Assembly: GCA_046316495.1 (NCBI GenBank)
Contig: JBKDAM010000038.1
Location: 62,001-126,000 of the forward strand
DNA: 64,000 bases
Direction of reading: 5' to 3'
Origin: M3007 sp046316495
GTDB taxonomy: Bacteria; Bacteroidota; Bacteroidia; Chitinophagales; Saprospiraceae
Made by a program: the position numbers and the translations under genes. Below are positions 53,511 to 62,587 of the stretch, one piece after another. Below the pieces are notes generated by a model. It was not told the DNA's origin and did no database searches. It saw only the letters and a program-made list of their open reading frames with translations. The number at the start of each line of letters is the position of its first letter. Position 1 is the stretch's first letter.

Positions 53511-55820
53511 ATGGTACGTCTTTTTCTTGTAGCCTGCTTGTTATTACCCTTACTAAACACCGCTCAAAAGCCAGGCCGCATTCAAATTATCCCTGCTCCA
53601 GCTAGCTACGAATCAAAACAAGGCACTTTCCTCTTAAACCCCGAAACCACCGTATTATTATCCTCAAATGATCCCGAATTTGAGGTTGCATCCACCTATC
53701 TTGTAGCGAAATTGCGCAGCGCAACCGGTTTCAACTTGCACGTCTCTACTCAAAAATCAAAAAAACATAAAGGGAAATCGGTGATCTTTTTCCAGAAAGA
53801 GGCGGAAAACAAAATTCACCCAGAAGGCTACAACCTGTTAGTCGAATCCAATCAAATAACCATCAAATCAAGTTCAGGAGCAGGAGCATTTTATGCAGTT
53901 CAAAGCCTCCTCCAACTTTTTCCTCCTCAAGTGTTCTCCTCCAGCATCCAAAAAGAGGTTGCTTGGACCGCACAAAACGCTAATATCACAGACTTCCCAC
54001 GATTTGGTTACCGTGGACTGCACTTGGATGTAGGTCGTCACTGGTTCCCAGTCCCATTTATCAAGAAGTACATCGACCTGCTTGCAATACACAAAATGAA
54101 TCGCTTTCACTGGCACCTAACAGAAGACCAGGGCTGGAGAATTGAAATTAAAAAATATCCTAAACTGCAGGAGATAGCCTCCTGCCGCGAAAAAACACTT
54201 CAGGGGCACAATTCGGATCAGCCCCAAGTGTACGATAATACCCGGTATTGCCACTACTACACGCAAGAAGAAATTAAGGAAATCGTCGAATATGCACGTC
54301 AACGATTTATTACAATTGTTCCAGAAATCGAAATGCCAGGCCACGCACTTGCCGCATTGACAGCATACCCAGAACTCGGTTGTGAAGGCGCCGGGTACCA
54401 AACCGCAACTAAATGGGGCGTCTTTGAAGATGTATTTTGCGCAGGCAACGAAAAGGTATTCAACTTCATAGACGGTGTGATGGCTGAAGTCGCCAGCCTG
54501 TTCCCAGGTCAATATGTCCATATCGGAGGAGATGAATGCCCAAAAACACGATGGGAAGAATGCGCTAGCTGCCAACGAACCATTCAAAAAGAAGGCCTCC
54601 ATGATGAACACGAGCTTCAAAGCTACTTCATCCAAAGAGCAGAGAAAATACTAGCCAAATATGGCAAAAAGCTAATTGGATGGGACGAAATCCTGGAAGG
54701 TGGACTTGCACCCTCCGCAACCGTCATGAGTTGGAGAGGAATCGACGGTGGAATCGCCGCAGCCAAGGACGGTCATGATGCAATAATGACTCCTGGATCC
54801 CATTGTTATTTCGACTTTTATCAAAGCGACCCCTCCTCCGAACCAATCGCTATCGGGGGCTATTTGCCACTTGAAAAAGTATATAGCTACGAACCCATAC
54901 CAGATGAACTTAGCCCAGAACAGGGTAAACATATTTTGGGTGCTCAAGGAAACGTTTGGACAGAATATATAACCACCCCCGACAAAGCAGAGTACATGGC
55001 CTACCCTAGGGCCTCTGCCCTTGCAGAAGTCGTCTGGTCACCAAAGGAAAATAGAAACTGGGATGATTTTAGACTTCGAATTCGAAAACACTTTCAAGTC
55101 CTTGACGCACTAAATGTTAACTACGCTAAAAGCTTCTTCGATATCTCCTCTCAGTTTTCATCGGGTAAGGTAAGCCTCTCATGCGCAGACCCCACCGTTC
55201 AAATTCGATACACCACAGACGGAACGGAGCCAGGCCTCGAATCGCCTGTTTACTCCAATCCTTTTACATTAAGCCAAACCTCTACTATAAAAGCAAATGC
55301 CTGGCAGGGCAACCAACTCCTAGGAAAAACGTACTCCAACCAACTAACTATCCACAAAGCCACCGGAAAACCCTATACACTCTCTTTTCAACCTGACAAC
55401 TACAAGGGCGGAGAACAATTCGCGCTCACCAACGGAGTAACAGGTAACATGCGGACCTGGAATGCTTGGGTAGGACTTTCCGGACATGACTTGGATCCAG
55501 TCATCGATCTGGGCGAACCAACCATCGTTAACCGCGTTTACACACACTATGTAAATAGCAAACGATCCTGGATTCACCCACCAAAAAGTATCGAAGTCTT
55601 GGTTTCAGACGACGGAATCTCTTTTAGATCAGAAGGAATTCGAAAAATTGATCCCGAAGAAAAAATGAACAGTGGAAAAGAACGAGTCTTATTTTCCCTC
55701 ACAGGGGTTAAAGCTCGTTATATCAAAGTAATCGCAACCAATATCGGTATTATCCCAGAGGGATACCAAGGAGCTGGACAGAATGCATGGCTCTTCTTAG
55801 ATGAAATAGTGGTTGAGTAA
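53511..55820 (+). CDS. Beta-N-acetylhexosaminidase, GH20
   Basis: About 769 residues from ATG 53511, which gives a signal peptide (MVRLFLVACLLLPLLNTAQ). Domain order: GH20b N-terminal domain (about 20-140); GH20 catalytic barrel (FGYRGLHLDVGRHWFP, MNRFHWHLTEDQGWRIE) with the catalytic Asp-Glu pair D341-E342 in HIGGDECPKTRW; a chitobiase-type C-terminal beta-domain (IRYTTDGTEPGLESPVYSN); and an F5/8-type carbohydrate-binding domain at the end (SWIHPPKSIEVLVSDDG). It removes terminal GlcNAc/GalNAc from chitin oligomers or glycans in the periplasm or outside. No T9SS domain is present. Followed by a hairpin terminator. Confidence 0.95.
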   Translation: MVRLFLVACLLLPLLNTAQKPGRIQIIPAPASYESKQGTFLLNPETTVLLSSNDPEFEVASTYLVAKLRSATGFNLHVSTQKSKKHKGKSVIFFQKEAENKIHPEGYNLLVESNQITIKSSSGAGAFYAVQSLLQLFPPQVFSSSIQKEVAWTAQNANITDFPRFGYRGLHLDVGRHWFPVPFIKKYIDLLAIHKMNRFHWHLTEDQGWRIEIKKYPKLQEIASCREKTLQGHNSDQPQVYDNTRYCHYYTQEEIKEIVEYARQRFITIVPEIEMPGHALAALTAYPELGCEGAGYQTATKWGVFEDVFCAGNEKVFNFIDGVMAEVASLFPGQYVHIGGDECPKTRWEECASCQRTIQKEGLHDEHELQSYFIQRAEKILAKYGKKLIGWDEILEGGLAPSATVMSWRGIDGGIAAAKDGHDAIMTPGSHCYFDFYQSDPSSEPIAIGGYLPLEKVYSYEPIPDELSPEQGKHILGAQGNVWTEYITTPDKAEYMAYPRASALAEVVWSPKENRNWDDFRLRIRKHFQVLDALNVNYAKSFFDISSQFSSGKVSLSCADPTVQIRYTTDGTEPGLESPVYSNPFTLSQTSTIKANAWQGNQLLGKTYSNQLTIHKATGKPYTLSFQPDNYKGGEQFALTNGVTGNMRTWNAWVGLSGHDLDPVIDLGEPTIVNRVYTHYVNSKRSWIHPPKSIEVLVSDDGISFRSEGIRKIDPEEKMNSGKERVLFSLTGVKARYIKVIATNIGIIPEGYQGAGQNAWLFLDEIVVE

Positions 55821-55842
55821 TTTTCTTGAATCGGACATATCA

Positions 55843-55883
55843 GTAAAAGGGTCAGTTTGCCAAAAGTCAAATTGACCCTTTTA
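55843..55883 (+). terminator. Terminator after the GH20 gene
   Basis: taaaagggtcagtttg / caaattgaccctttta, a 16-bp stem with one G-T type mismatch and a 9-nt loop, ending in TTTTA. Confidence 0.75.
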
Positions 55884-55950
55884 TAGGATGACCTGAATAG
55901 GCCTACAAGAATATTTAAGCCTCCCTTCATCTTTTATCCCCAAGTTTGCT

Positions 55951-55958
55951 TAGGTTTG
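55951..55958 (+). promoter_or_regulatory. -7 element (TAGGTTTG) next to the permease start
   Basis: TAGGTTTG ends 8 bp before the ATG at 55967, implying a leader of only a few nucleotides. Confidence 0.45.
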
Positions 55959-55966
55959 CCTTCACT

Positions 55967-57376
55967 ATGGAAAAGCAACAAGGCCAACTCGTTAGAACCC
56001 TATCCCTTCAAGCAGCTACCATTTTGGTAATCAGCTCGGTAATCGGCTCCGGTGTTTACAAAAAAGTAGCACCAATGTCCAATGAGCTGCTATCCCCAAC
56101 GCTCGTACTTTGGGCCTGGGTCCTCGCGGGATTTATTAGCCTTTGCGGAGCCCTTAGCAATGCTGAAATCGCTGGCATGATGGCTGACTCCGGCGGTGAA
56201 TATGTGTATTTTAAACGCATATATGGCAAATTTATGGCCTTTTTATGGGGCTGGAGCACCTTTGCTGTCATAAAAACAGCAGCAGTCGCTTCCATTGCAT
56301 ACGTGTTTACCCAATCCCTGAACGCTCTTATACCCTTACCGCAACTACCTGCTGAAATAGCTCAAATATCCCTTCTCGGCCTTTTCCAACCTTTTGATAA
56401 CTTTGGTGTAAAACTGGTCACGATACTCCTGATTCTTAGTCTGACGTTTGTGAACACTCGTGGACTTAAGGGAGCAGCCGCTCTCAGCACAATCATAACC
56501 CGACTAGTGGTAATCAGTTTAGCAGGTATCGTTTTGAGCGGATTGCTTTTTGGACATGGCAGCTGGAATAACCTCCAGGTCAATGCAGGATCCTATACAC
56601 AGTCCTCCATCACCGACTTTCAATTCATCAAGTCTATGTTTGCCGCTATGTTAGCCGCCTTCTGGGCGTATGAAGGCTGGAACACCTTAGGCTTTATCGG
56701 AGGTGAAATCAAAGAGCCTAACAAAAACCTCCCGTTAGCATTGGCTGGCGGGCTGTTAATTATCATAAGCACCTATCTATTGGTAAACTTTACCTACCTA
56801 TATGTTCTACCAATTGATCAGATAATTAATGTATTCAAAGCCCAAAATGAAATTGCGGCTGTAGCTGTAGTAAAACAATTTGCGGGGCCGATCGGCGCAG
56901 CCATTATCTCGGTTGTAATTCTAATCACCACCTTAGGCTGCACCAACAGCACGATACTTATGCCTCCTCGTGTTTACAATGCAATGGCTAAAGATGGTCT
57001 CTTCTTCAAGGCTGCCGCTAATATCCACCCCAAATTTAACACACCTAACCAAGCGCTCTGGATTCAGGGTGCCTGGGCATCCGTATTGGTTCTCTCTGGC
57101 AGCTTTGATCAATTAACAGATATGCTGATTTATGCTGCCTTTTTCTTCTACGGTGCTACAGCCTTTGGTGTCTTTATCCTAAGAAAAAGAGAACCTAACG
57201 CCCCTCGCCCTTACAAAGTGTGGGGATACCCGTTAATTCCAGCCCTTTTTGTCTTGTTTTGTGTCGCGCTCATCTTAATTACTTGGGTTAATGCCCCAAG
57301 AGAAGCGCTAATAGGGTCAATCCTCATGTTAAGCGGCCTCCCTTTTTACTGGTATTGGAACCGATCATCCAACTAA
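55967..57376 (+). CDS. APC-superfamily amino acid permease
   Basis: 469 residues from ATG 55967 (a non-ATG extension to 55946 would begin before the -7 element). About 12 hydrophobic helices. Helix 1 has the broken-helix motif VISSVIGSGVYKKVAP, and the next region reads GALSNAEIAGMMADSGGEYVYFKRIYG, typical of LAT/APA-type permeases. The later MPPRVYNAMAKDGLFFK segment is also conserved. Likely imports or exchanges an amino acid across the inner membrane; the substrate is not determinable. Single gene with its own promoter-like site. Confidence 0.93.
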   Translation: MEKQQGQLVRTLSLQAATILVISSVIGSGVYKKVAPMSNELLSPTLVLWAWVLAGFISLCGALSNAEIAGMMADSGGEYVYFKRIYGKFMAFLWGWSTFAVIKTAAVASIAYVFTQSLNALIPLPQLPAEIAQISLLGLFQPFDNFGVKLVTILLILSLTFVNTRGLKGAAALSTIITRLVVISLAGIVLSGLLFGHGSWNNLQVNAGSYTQSSITDFQFIKSMFAAMLAAFWAYEGWNTLGFIGGEIKEPNKNLPLALAGGLLIIISTYLLVNFTYLYVLPIDQIINVFKAQNEIAAVAVVKQFAGPIGAAIISVVILITTLGCTNSTILMPPRVYNAMAKDGLFFKAAANIHPKFNTPNQALWIQGAWASVLVLSGSFDQLTDMLIYAAFFFYGATAFGVFILRKREPNAPRPYKVWGYPLIPALFVLFCVALILITWVNAPREALIGSILMLSGLPFYWYWNRSSN

Positions 57377-57735
57377 TACATCGGCTCCGGTTTCCTTTAT
57401 CTCTTTGTTGCCTTGTCAAGACCATTTCGCTCTGATAAGACTAGCCTCTATTGAGCACCCCCATAATATAAAGCCAATTGCCAGCTATTTTGATTAGTAC
57501 TTCATACAATGAACCACTACATTAGCAGCGCTCTGCTTTAAGATATAAACAAATAAAAAACGGAAATATTTGCCGACTTATCCCCCAAAAACAATTTCCA
57601 ATTACGCCTTTTTATTGAAGATTAATTGCCATTTTAAGCCAAACCGGGTGGTCAAAAAGGGGGTTAGGCCTGTCAATTAACTATTTACCACCCCAACTTG
57701 GTCGAAATTAAACAAATGCCGGTTAGTACTACCCT
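57377..57735. other. Gene-free upstream region
   Basis: About 360 bp of AT-rich sequence between the permease gene and the promoter of the next gene. No ORF, RNA or clear repeat is seen, and no good terminator for the permease could be folded. Confidence 0.4.
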
Positions 57736-57743
57736 TATATTTG
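57736..57743 (+). promoter_or_regulatory. -7 element (TATATTTG)
   Basis: Consensus -7 element 79 bp before the ATG at 57822. No correctly spaced -33. Confidence 0.5.
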
Positions 57744-57821
57744 TAAATATCTAGTACACGAAATAATCTTTCCACTCCTTGGTTACAAGGATCTTATTTT
57801 TTTGAATCTAAAACTTGCATC

Positions 57822-59090
57822 ATGTCGCAAATTAACAAAATCATCCCCACACTCTTGGTCGCAGCCGCCGCTTTGGTAGGTTCAGAGGTTTCTGCGCAGA
57901 GTTTCGGTATGTTTGGAAATGCAATTAGTCAAGGCGATACCACTAAACGCACTCAGTACGAAACTAACTTATCGCACCTGCAAAACGCATGGAACATAAA
58001 TACGTTTAATTTTAGTTCCGTTTTAAATGGATTGTCGAACAGTACTCCTAACCCAAATACCGTCAATAATATTGACACATTGCTCCCAGGTCAACAATTT
58101 GTGCTCGATAGTCTGAGCTCTTTCTTGTCTGGCATGGGCTTTGGCGGTGCAGATAGCTTGGCAGTTGTTAACCAAGTTGACTCTACCTTCAGTATCTGGA
58201 ATACCAACTCGGGAGATATCAATAATACTTATAATCAATATCAAGGCCAGTTGGGCCCGGTAAATGCATTGCCCACTAACATGAACGGGGTTGGAACTAC
58301 CTGGTACAGCTCTTATGACAGCCTGTCCAATAACCAATCCAGCGCGTTCATGAACATCCCAGCCAATGGGCCAGGTAACTTTGAGGCGCTTTTGGACGAG
58401 TTATTCAGTCCAAGCCTTTTTACCAAGTTCGAACTAACGGCTGGAAATCAGAATGCCAAAGTAAATTACTATTATACGTTCCAGCAAACCCAAGCACCGG
58501 TAATCGGAGTTCGCTCTGTCGAACAATTTGATCGCCTTTGGGAACCTCGCTGGCGAGCACAAGGTAGCTGGTTTAAAAACAATACTAATAATATTAATCC
58601 AGAAATACCTGCTCAACAAAACGAAGGCATCAACCCATTGATGTTCAATGCCAATTTCGATGTAATGTTTAATCCATCCATCACGATTCGCGGAGTAAGT
58701 ACACCTGTTCGATTAATTACGCTGTTAGGCGTCGAAGCTGCATCTTATGTGCCTGCCCACCGAAATCCTGCCTATCCAACCTCAATGAACAATAAGGGGT
58801 ACACTACCGGCTGGGGACCTGTGATAGGGGGTGGTCTATCCACAACCGTCGGCCAAACAGTTATCTACGCACTGGGCACAACCTCTTACGGTGATGTTGT
58901 AGATCGCGCAGGAGACCCTACCAAATACCGTTACCGCTCTAGTCGAATGGAAGCGGGTGTCCGTTATGCAAATGCCGTTACTCTTCGATATGAAATTGGT
59001 CTGTCTGCAAACTGGGCGGATGATGGCAATAAAAGTCTTCGCTATCAACAGTTGACAATTGGCTTACCCTTAGACACCTTTTTCCGATAA
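57822..59090 (+). CDS. Predicted envelope protein with beta-barrel-like C-terminal half, unknown function
   Basis: 422 residues with a clear signal peptide (MSQINKIIPTLLVAAAALVGSEVSAQ). The first ~180 residues are Asn/Ser/Gln/Thr-rich and low in charge (for example NTNSGDINNTYNQYQGQLG). From about residue 195 alternating amphipathic strands appear (FELTAGNQNAKVNYYYTF, LTIGLPLDTFF), suggesting an outer-membrane barrel or beta-rich domain. The last residues are Phe-Phe-Arg, not the usual terminal Phe. No family recognised. Flanked by its own promoter and a strong terminator, so monocistronic. Confidence 0.7.
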   Translation: MSQINKIIPTLLVAAAALVGSEVSAQSFGMFGNAISQGDTTKRTQYETNLSHLQNAWNINTFNFSSVLNGLSNSTPNPNTVNNIDTLLPGQQFVLDSLSSFLSGMGFGGADSLAVVNQVDSTFSIWNTNSGDINNTYNQYQGQLGPVNALPTNMNGVGTTWYSSYDSLSNNQSSAFMNIPANGPGNFEALLDELFSPSLFTKFELTAGNQNAKVNYYYTFQQTQAPVIGVRSVEQFDRLWEPRWRAQGSWFKNNTNNINPEIPAQQNEGINPLMFNANFDVMFNPSITIRGVSTPVRLITLLGVEAASYVPAHRNPAYPTSMNNKGYTTGWGPVIGGGLSTTVGQTVIYALGTTSYGDVVDRAGDPTKYRYRSSRMEAGVRYANAVTLRYEIGLSANWADDGNKSLRYQQLTIGLPLDTFFR

Positions 59091-59117
59091 TTAGAATAAT
59101 AGAGATAAGGGATTAGA

Positions 59118-59154
59118 AAGGGGCATTGTCAAAATTTGACAATGCCCCTTTTCT
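59118..59154. terminator. Strong bidirectional terminator
   Basis: aaggggcattgtcaaa / tttgacaatgcccctt, a perfect 16-bp inverted repeat with a 1-nt centre (palindrome-like), followed by TTTTC. It sits between convergent genes. Confidence 0.85.
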
Positions 59155-59221
59155 TATGTTATATTTCTACTTATCAAGTTTGTTGCCAATATCGCATTTA
59201 ATTCGATTCAACCCAAAAGCC

Positions 59222-60280
59222 TTACTCAGCAGTTTCAACTAGACGTTTGGAGGCACTTCTCCAAGCTTTATACACACCCTTCCCAAAAGTAGACCCATTA
59301 AATGTCAATGTCGGGGCCAAACGGGCACGCTCTTCTGCCGGAAGCTGAATAAAATCAGCACACTCTTGAGAGCAACAGGCCTGGTATTTTGACCTACACT
59401 CCGAACATTGGATAAATAAGATGTGACACTGATCGTTCGAACAGTTGATGTGATCATCACAAGAAGCGCCGCACTGATGGCAGTGTGCAATAACTTCTTC
59501 ACTGATGCGCTCACCTAAGCGCTCATCAAAAACAAAGTTCTTTCCGCGGAACTTATTCTTTAGCTGCTGATTTTTTATCTGTCTGGCATACTCAATAATA
59601 CCTCCTTCCAACTGAAAAACATTTGGAAACCCACGGTATTTCATATATGCGCTCGCCTTTTCACAACGAATTCCTCCTGTACAATACATTACGATATTCT
59701 TGTCCTTGTGCTCCGACAACATATCTGCAACCATCGGCAACTCCTCCCGAAAGGTGGCTACGTCAGGTAAAATCGACCCCTCAAAATGCCCCACCTCACT
59801 CTCGTAATGGTTGCGCATATCCACCAAAATAGTGTCAGGATCATCTGTCAAGGCATTAAACTCCGCAGCACTTAAATGACGGCCCGTATCAGATGGATTA
59901 AAATTAGGATCGTCGACCCCATCAGCAACTATCTTCCTACGAACTTTGATAATTAAGGCAAAAAAGGACTTTCCATCCGCCTCAACAGCAACATTAAGAC
60001 GCATTCCCCGAAAGAAATCCCATTGGTTTAGCACTTCTTTGAAGGCCTCAAACTGGTGCTCTGGAACTGAAAGTTGTGCATTTACTCCTTCTGAAGCTAC
60101 ATAAATTCGCCCTAGAGTACCAACAGCATCCAAAGCCTTGTACAAATCATCCCGAAATTGTTGAGGGTCTGCTAATTGAACGTACTTGTAAAAGGAAAGT
60201 GTTACGCGAGGTTCATCGCTCTGAAGCAATAACTCCTTGAGCAGGCGTCGACTGACGCGGTTGTGGAGGTGTTTTCCCAT
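59222..60280 (-). CDS. trhO: tRNA uridine-34 hydroxylase (rhodanese-domain TrhO/YceA)
   Basis: 352 residues from ATG 60280; the frame is open to 60358, but that would start upstream of the -7 element at 60321-60328. Order: acylphosphatase-like N-terminal domain (about 40-130, YVASEGVNAQLSVP), then a rhodanese domain with active-site C200 in YCTGGIRCEKAS, then a Cys-rich zinc-binding-like tail (CHQCGASCDDHINC ... CSECRSKYQACCSQEC). This is the standard TrhO layout; the protein performs oxygen-dependent hydroxylation of U34 in tRNA. Convergent with the preceding envelope gene through a shared terminator. Confidence 0.93.
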   Translation of the reverse strand: MGKHLHNRVSRRLLKELLLQSDEPRVTLSFYKYVQLADPQQFRDDLYKALDAVGTLGRIYVASEGVNAQLSVPEHQFEAFKEVLNQWDFFRGMRLNVAVEADGKSFFALIIKVRRKIVADGVDDPNFNPSDTGRHLSAAEFNALTDDPDTILVDMRNHYESEVGHFEGSILPDVATFREELPMVADMLSEHKDKNIVMYCTGGIRCEKASAYMKYRGFPNVFQLEGGIIEYARQIKNQQLKNKFRGKNFVFDERLGERISEEVIAHCHQCGASCDDHINCSNDQCHILFIQCSECRSKYQACCSQECADFIQLPAEERARLAPTLTFNGSTFGKGVYKAWRSASKRLVETAE

Positions 60281-60320
60281 ATCTAATGTGCCAGTCCTGT
60301 TTGTAATGCGGGCGGCAGCG

Positions 60321-60328
60321 CAAAGATA
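60321..60328 (-). promoter_or_regulatory. -7 element (TATCTTTG) for trhO
   Basis: Minus-strand TATCTTTG 41 bp before the trhO ATG; supports the shorter start at 60280. Confidence 0.5.
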
Positions 60329-60345
60329 AAACCTCTGTAAATAAT

Positions 60346-60636
60346 TTACCACTCCCAACCCTCCGGAATATCCCTTTGCTCAATCGATACCCTCTTTTTA
60401 GATGCGGAACGCTGTTTATACCGCTCCAAAACAAGCCTGGCTAAAGCCATTGATACCGTCTCATTAGGCGATGGTTGTAAAGCGGCTAAAATAGCCTTCT
60501 CCTCTACATCATTTCGATACAACAAACTCATCAACAAGTCAGGTTCGTGTGCGAGCATTTCCTCTATCCTAGCCGTTAAATGAGCCAATAATTCTACCTC
60601 AGAGAGTGCGGGATTCGAAAAATCAAGATCAAACAT
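60346..60636 (-). CDS. Small cytoplasmic protein of unknown function
   Basis: 96 residues, acidic in its first half (HLTARIEEMLAHEPDLLMS, LYRNDVEEKAILAAL) and basic towards the end (RYKQRSASKKRVSIEQRD), predicted mainly helical. No motif or family is recognised. A well-spaced promoter (TTTG-N19-TAACTTTG) ends 8 bp before its ATG, which supports it as a real gene read as a nearly leaderless message. It is 65 bp upstream of trhO on the same strand, and read-through into trhO is likely. Confidence 0.65.
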   Translation of the reverse strand: MFDLDFSNPALSEVELLAHLTARIEEMLAHEPDLLMSLLYRNDVEEKAILAALQPSPNETVSMALARLVLERYKQRSASKKRVSIEQRDIPEGWEW

Positions 60637-60643
60637 AACAGCT

Positions 60644-60674
60644 CAAAGTTAAACCACCTTCAGCTTTTTTCAAA
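60644..60674 (-). promoter_or_regulatory. Promoter (TTTG-N19-TAACTTTG) for the 96-residue protein gene
   Basis: On the minus strand: -33 TTTG at 60671-60674 and -7 TAACTTTG at 60644-60651 with 19 bp between them. The expected start point is within about 2 nt of the ATG at 60636. Confidence 0.7.
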
Positions 60675-60846
60675 TCCCATTTGATTATTTTCACCCCCTA
60701 CCCTACCAAACTTAATTGTAGTGTGCTACTTTCGCCCAAAATAATACGATATTTCCACCTCAATAATAACCAACCGATAACCGCCCACAGGAAGTAAGCA
60801 GTATCATTAAATTTCACACGTCTATCACATTATTAAACGTTTTTTC

Positions 60847-61686
60847 GTGGAAACAGTAATTGAATATTTCAACCAAATTCCTTCCAGCCATAGAAGCGCT
60901 CTGTTGATTGGAGGCCTAACGTTCTTCTCCCTTTTAGAAACGGGCATCCCAAAATTTAAATTAGATTATAATAGGTGGCAACATGCTGGAATCAACTTAT
61001 TCTTCACGCTTACTACTATCTTGATCAATTTCATCCTAGCATTTCTTTTACTGGAAGGGAGTACCTGGGCCGTTAATAACCAGTTTGGTATTCTTCAGTG
61101 GCTTCCGAACATGCCCACCTGGCTCTATATGATCACAGGTCTTCTGCTTCTCGACCTGATCGGAGCCTATTTTGTACACTGGGCGGAACACAAGGTGAAG
61201 TGGATGTGGCGTTTTCACCTCATTCACCACACTGATCAACGAGTAGATACTACTTCTGCCAATCGTCATCATCCAGGCGAAAGTGTATTCCGCTTCGCCT
61301 TCACCGCCGCAGGAGCAATCCTTGCTGGCGCAGACTGGTGGATCATCATGATGTATCAAAGCCTATCTGTTATCCTTTCTCAACTCAACCACGCCAATAT
61401 CCGTTTGCCAGAATGGCTAGATAAAGGCCTGGCTTGGATAATAGTGACGCCAGGAATGCACCGCGTGCACCACCACTACATGTTACCCTACACAGATGCC
61501 AACTATGGTAATATTTTTGCCATCTGGGACCGCCTATTCGGAACGTTCATGTGGCTTCCACAAGAAAAAATTAAGTTTGGAATAGATACACACATGGAAG
61601 TGCAAGAGCACAACCACCTGCCAACTCTGCTAAAAATTCCTTTTATGAAATACCGGCAGCCTACTGGATCTAAATTCGAAAATTGA
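60847..61686 (+). CDS. Fatty acid hydroxylase / sterol desaturase superfamily membrane enzyme
   Basis: 279 residues starting at GTG 60847 (no upstream ATG; the first helix follows normally). Three or four hydrophobic helices carry the di-iron histidine boxes: HWAEHK, FHLIHHTDQRVDTTSANRHH and HRVHHHY. This is the ERG3/FA-hydroxylase family, which hydroxylates or desaturates lipids, sterols or carotenoids at membranes. The CrtA-like gene starts 56 bp downstream, which suggests a carotenoid or other membrane lipid as substrate, although this is inference. An upstream TACTTTCG (60727) is one base off the -7 consensus. Confidence 0.9.
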   Translation: METVIEYFNQIPSSHRSALLIGGLTFFSLLETGIPKFKLDYNRWQHAGINLFFTLTTILINFILAFLLLEGSTWAVNNQFGILQWLPNMPTWLYMITGLLLLDLIGAYFVHWAEHKVKWMWRFHLIHHTDQRVDTTSANRHHPGESVFRFAFTAAGAILAGADWWIIMMYQSLSVILSQLNHANIRLPEWLDKGLAWIIVTPGMHRVHHHYMLPYTDANYGNIFAIWDRLFGTFMWLPQEKIKFGIDTHMEVQEHNHLPTLLKIPFMKYRQPTGSKFEN

Positions 61687-61742
61687 ACGATCAGGAAGCT
61701 GCTGTGTTTAATCCCTAATAATCAATTTGGCATTCTTATACC

Positions 61743-62423
61743 ATGCAGGTAACAACAGTGAGTATTTTCCACTTTTCTGGCTGGAAAAACAAATATTGGG
61801 CCTTTTCCCAAATGGGAATAGGCCCATTCAGAGTAGGAAAAGTTGCTGGTCTTAATTTCCTAAAATTTTTAGGCTCCGGTGCGATTAATGGATTTAGTAT
61901 CCTACCCGATTTCTCTACTTATGCGATCCTAGCTGTCTGGGAAAAAGAGTCCTCCGCAGAACACTTCTTTTCAAATCACACTCTATTCAAAGACTATATT
62001 GCACACTCAGACCGAGTTCAAACATATTTTCTACACAATACAATGAGCCACGGCTTGTGGAATAATCAGAATCCCTTCGAGGCCGTACTAGCATTCGACC
62101 CCAATGCTCCGGTCGCAGTATTAACAAGAGCAACTATCCGAAAAAGACGACTTTGGGCTTTTTGGAAACAGGTCCCATCCGCAAGTATGGCCGTCGAAAA
62201 TACGCCTGGCCTACAATTCGCAATCGGTATTGGCGAAGCACCCCTAATCCATCAAGCTACCTTTAGTATTTGGGACTCCGGCAAACAAATGATGGCCTAC
62301 GCCTACAATGCCAACCCTCACAAGGGGATCATCAAAGAAACAAGAACCCAAAAATGGTATAAAGAAGAATTATTCGCTCGGTTTATCCCCTACAAGACAA
62401 TCAACCTAGCGAATAATCGCTGA
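61743..62423 (+). CDS. Spheroidene monooxygenase-like (CrtA-like) protein
   Basis: 226 residues. The pattern TVSIFHFSGWKNKYWAFSQM, then the LGSGAINGFSILPDFSTYAI region, AVWEKESSAEHFF and VLTRATIRKRRLWAFWKQVP matches CrtA-like proteins found in Bacteroidota. CrtA in phototrophs adds a keto group at C-2 of acyclic carotenoids using O2. In Bacteroidota the true reaction is not known to me. Directly downstream of a membrane hydroxylase gene on the same strand, so a shared oxidative pathway is plausible. No phytoene synthase or desaturase gene is in the window. Confidence 0.82.
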   Translation: MQVTTVSIFHFSGWKNKYWAFSQMGIGPFRVGKVAGLNFLKFLGSGAINGFSILPDFSTYAILAVWEKESSAEHFFSNHTLFKDYIAHSDRVQTYFLHNTMSHGLWNNQNPFEAVLAFDPNAPVAVLTRATIRKRRLWAFWKQVPSASMAVENTPGLQFAIGIGEAPLIHQATFSIWDSGKQMMAYAYNANPHKGIIKETRTQKWYKEELFARFIPYKTINLANNR

Positions 62424-62430
62424 ATTCCTT

Positions 62431-62438
62431 TACATTTG
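62431..62438 (+). promoter_or_regulatory. -7 element (TACATTTG) upstream of the thiolase gene
   Basis: TACATTTG about 150 bp before the thiolase ATG. No clear -33; leader of ~140 nt without evident structure. Confidence 0.35.
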
Positions 62439-62587
62439 CCTTCCTGTTATACGTGCTTCAGCATTACTACTCTGGATGGGTAATTATCTTTCCCCCTTGA
62501 ACAAAATGCCCATTCACACTGAAGTACACTAGCTCTTAAATAATACTTCACCGCTCATTCACCCTCAAACGCTTCAATTTCTAGTCT

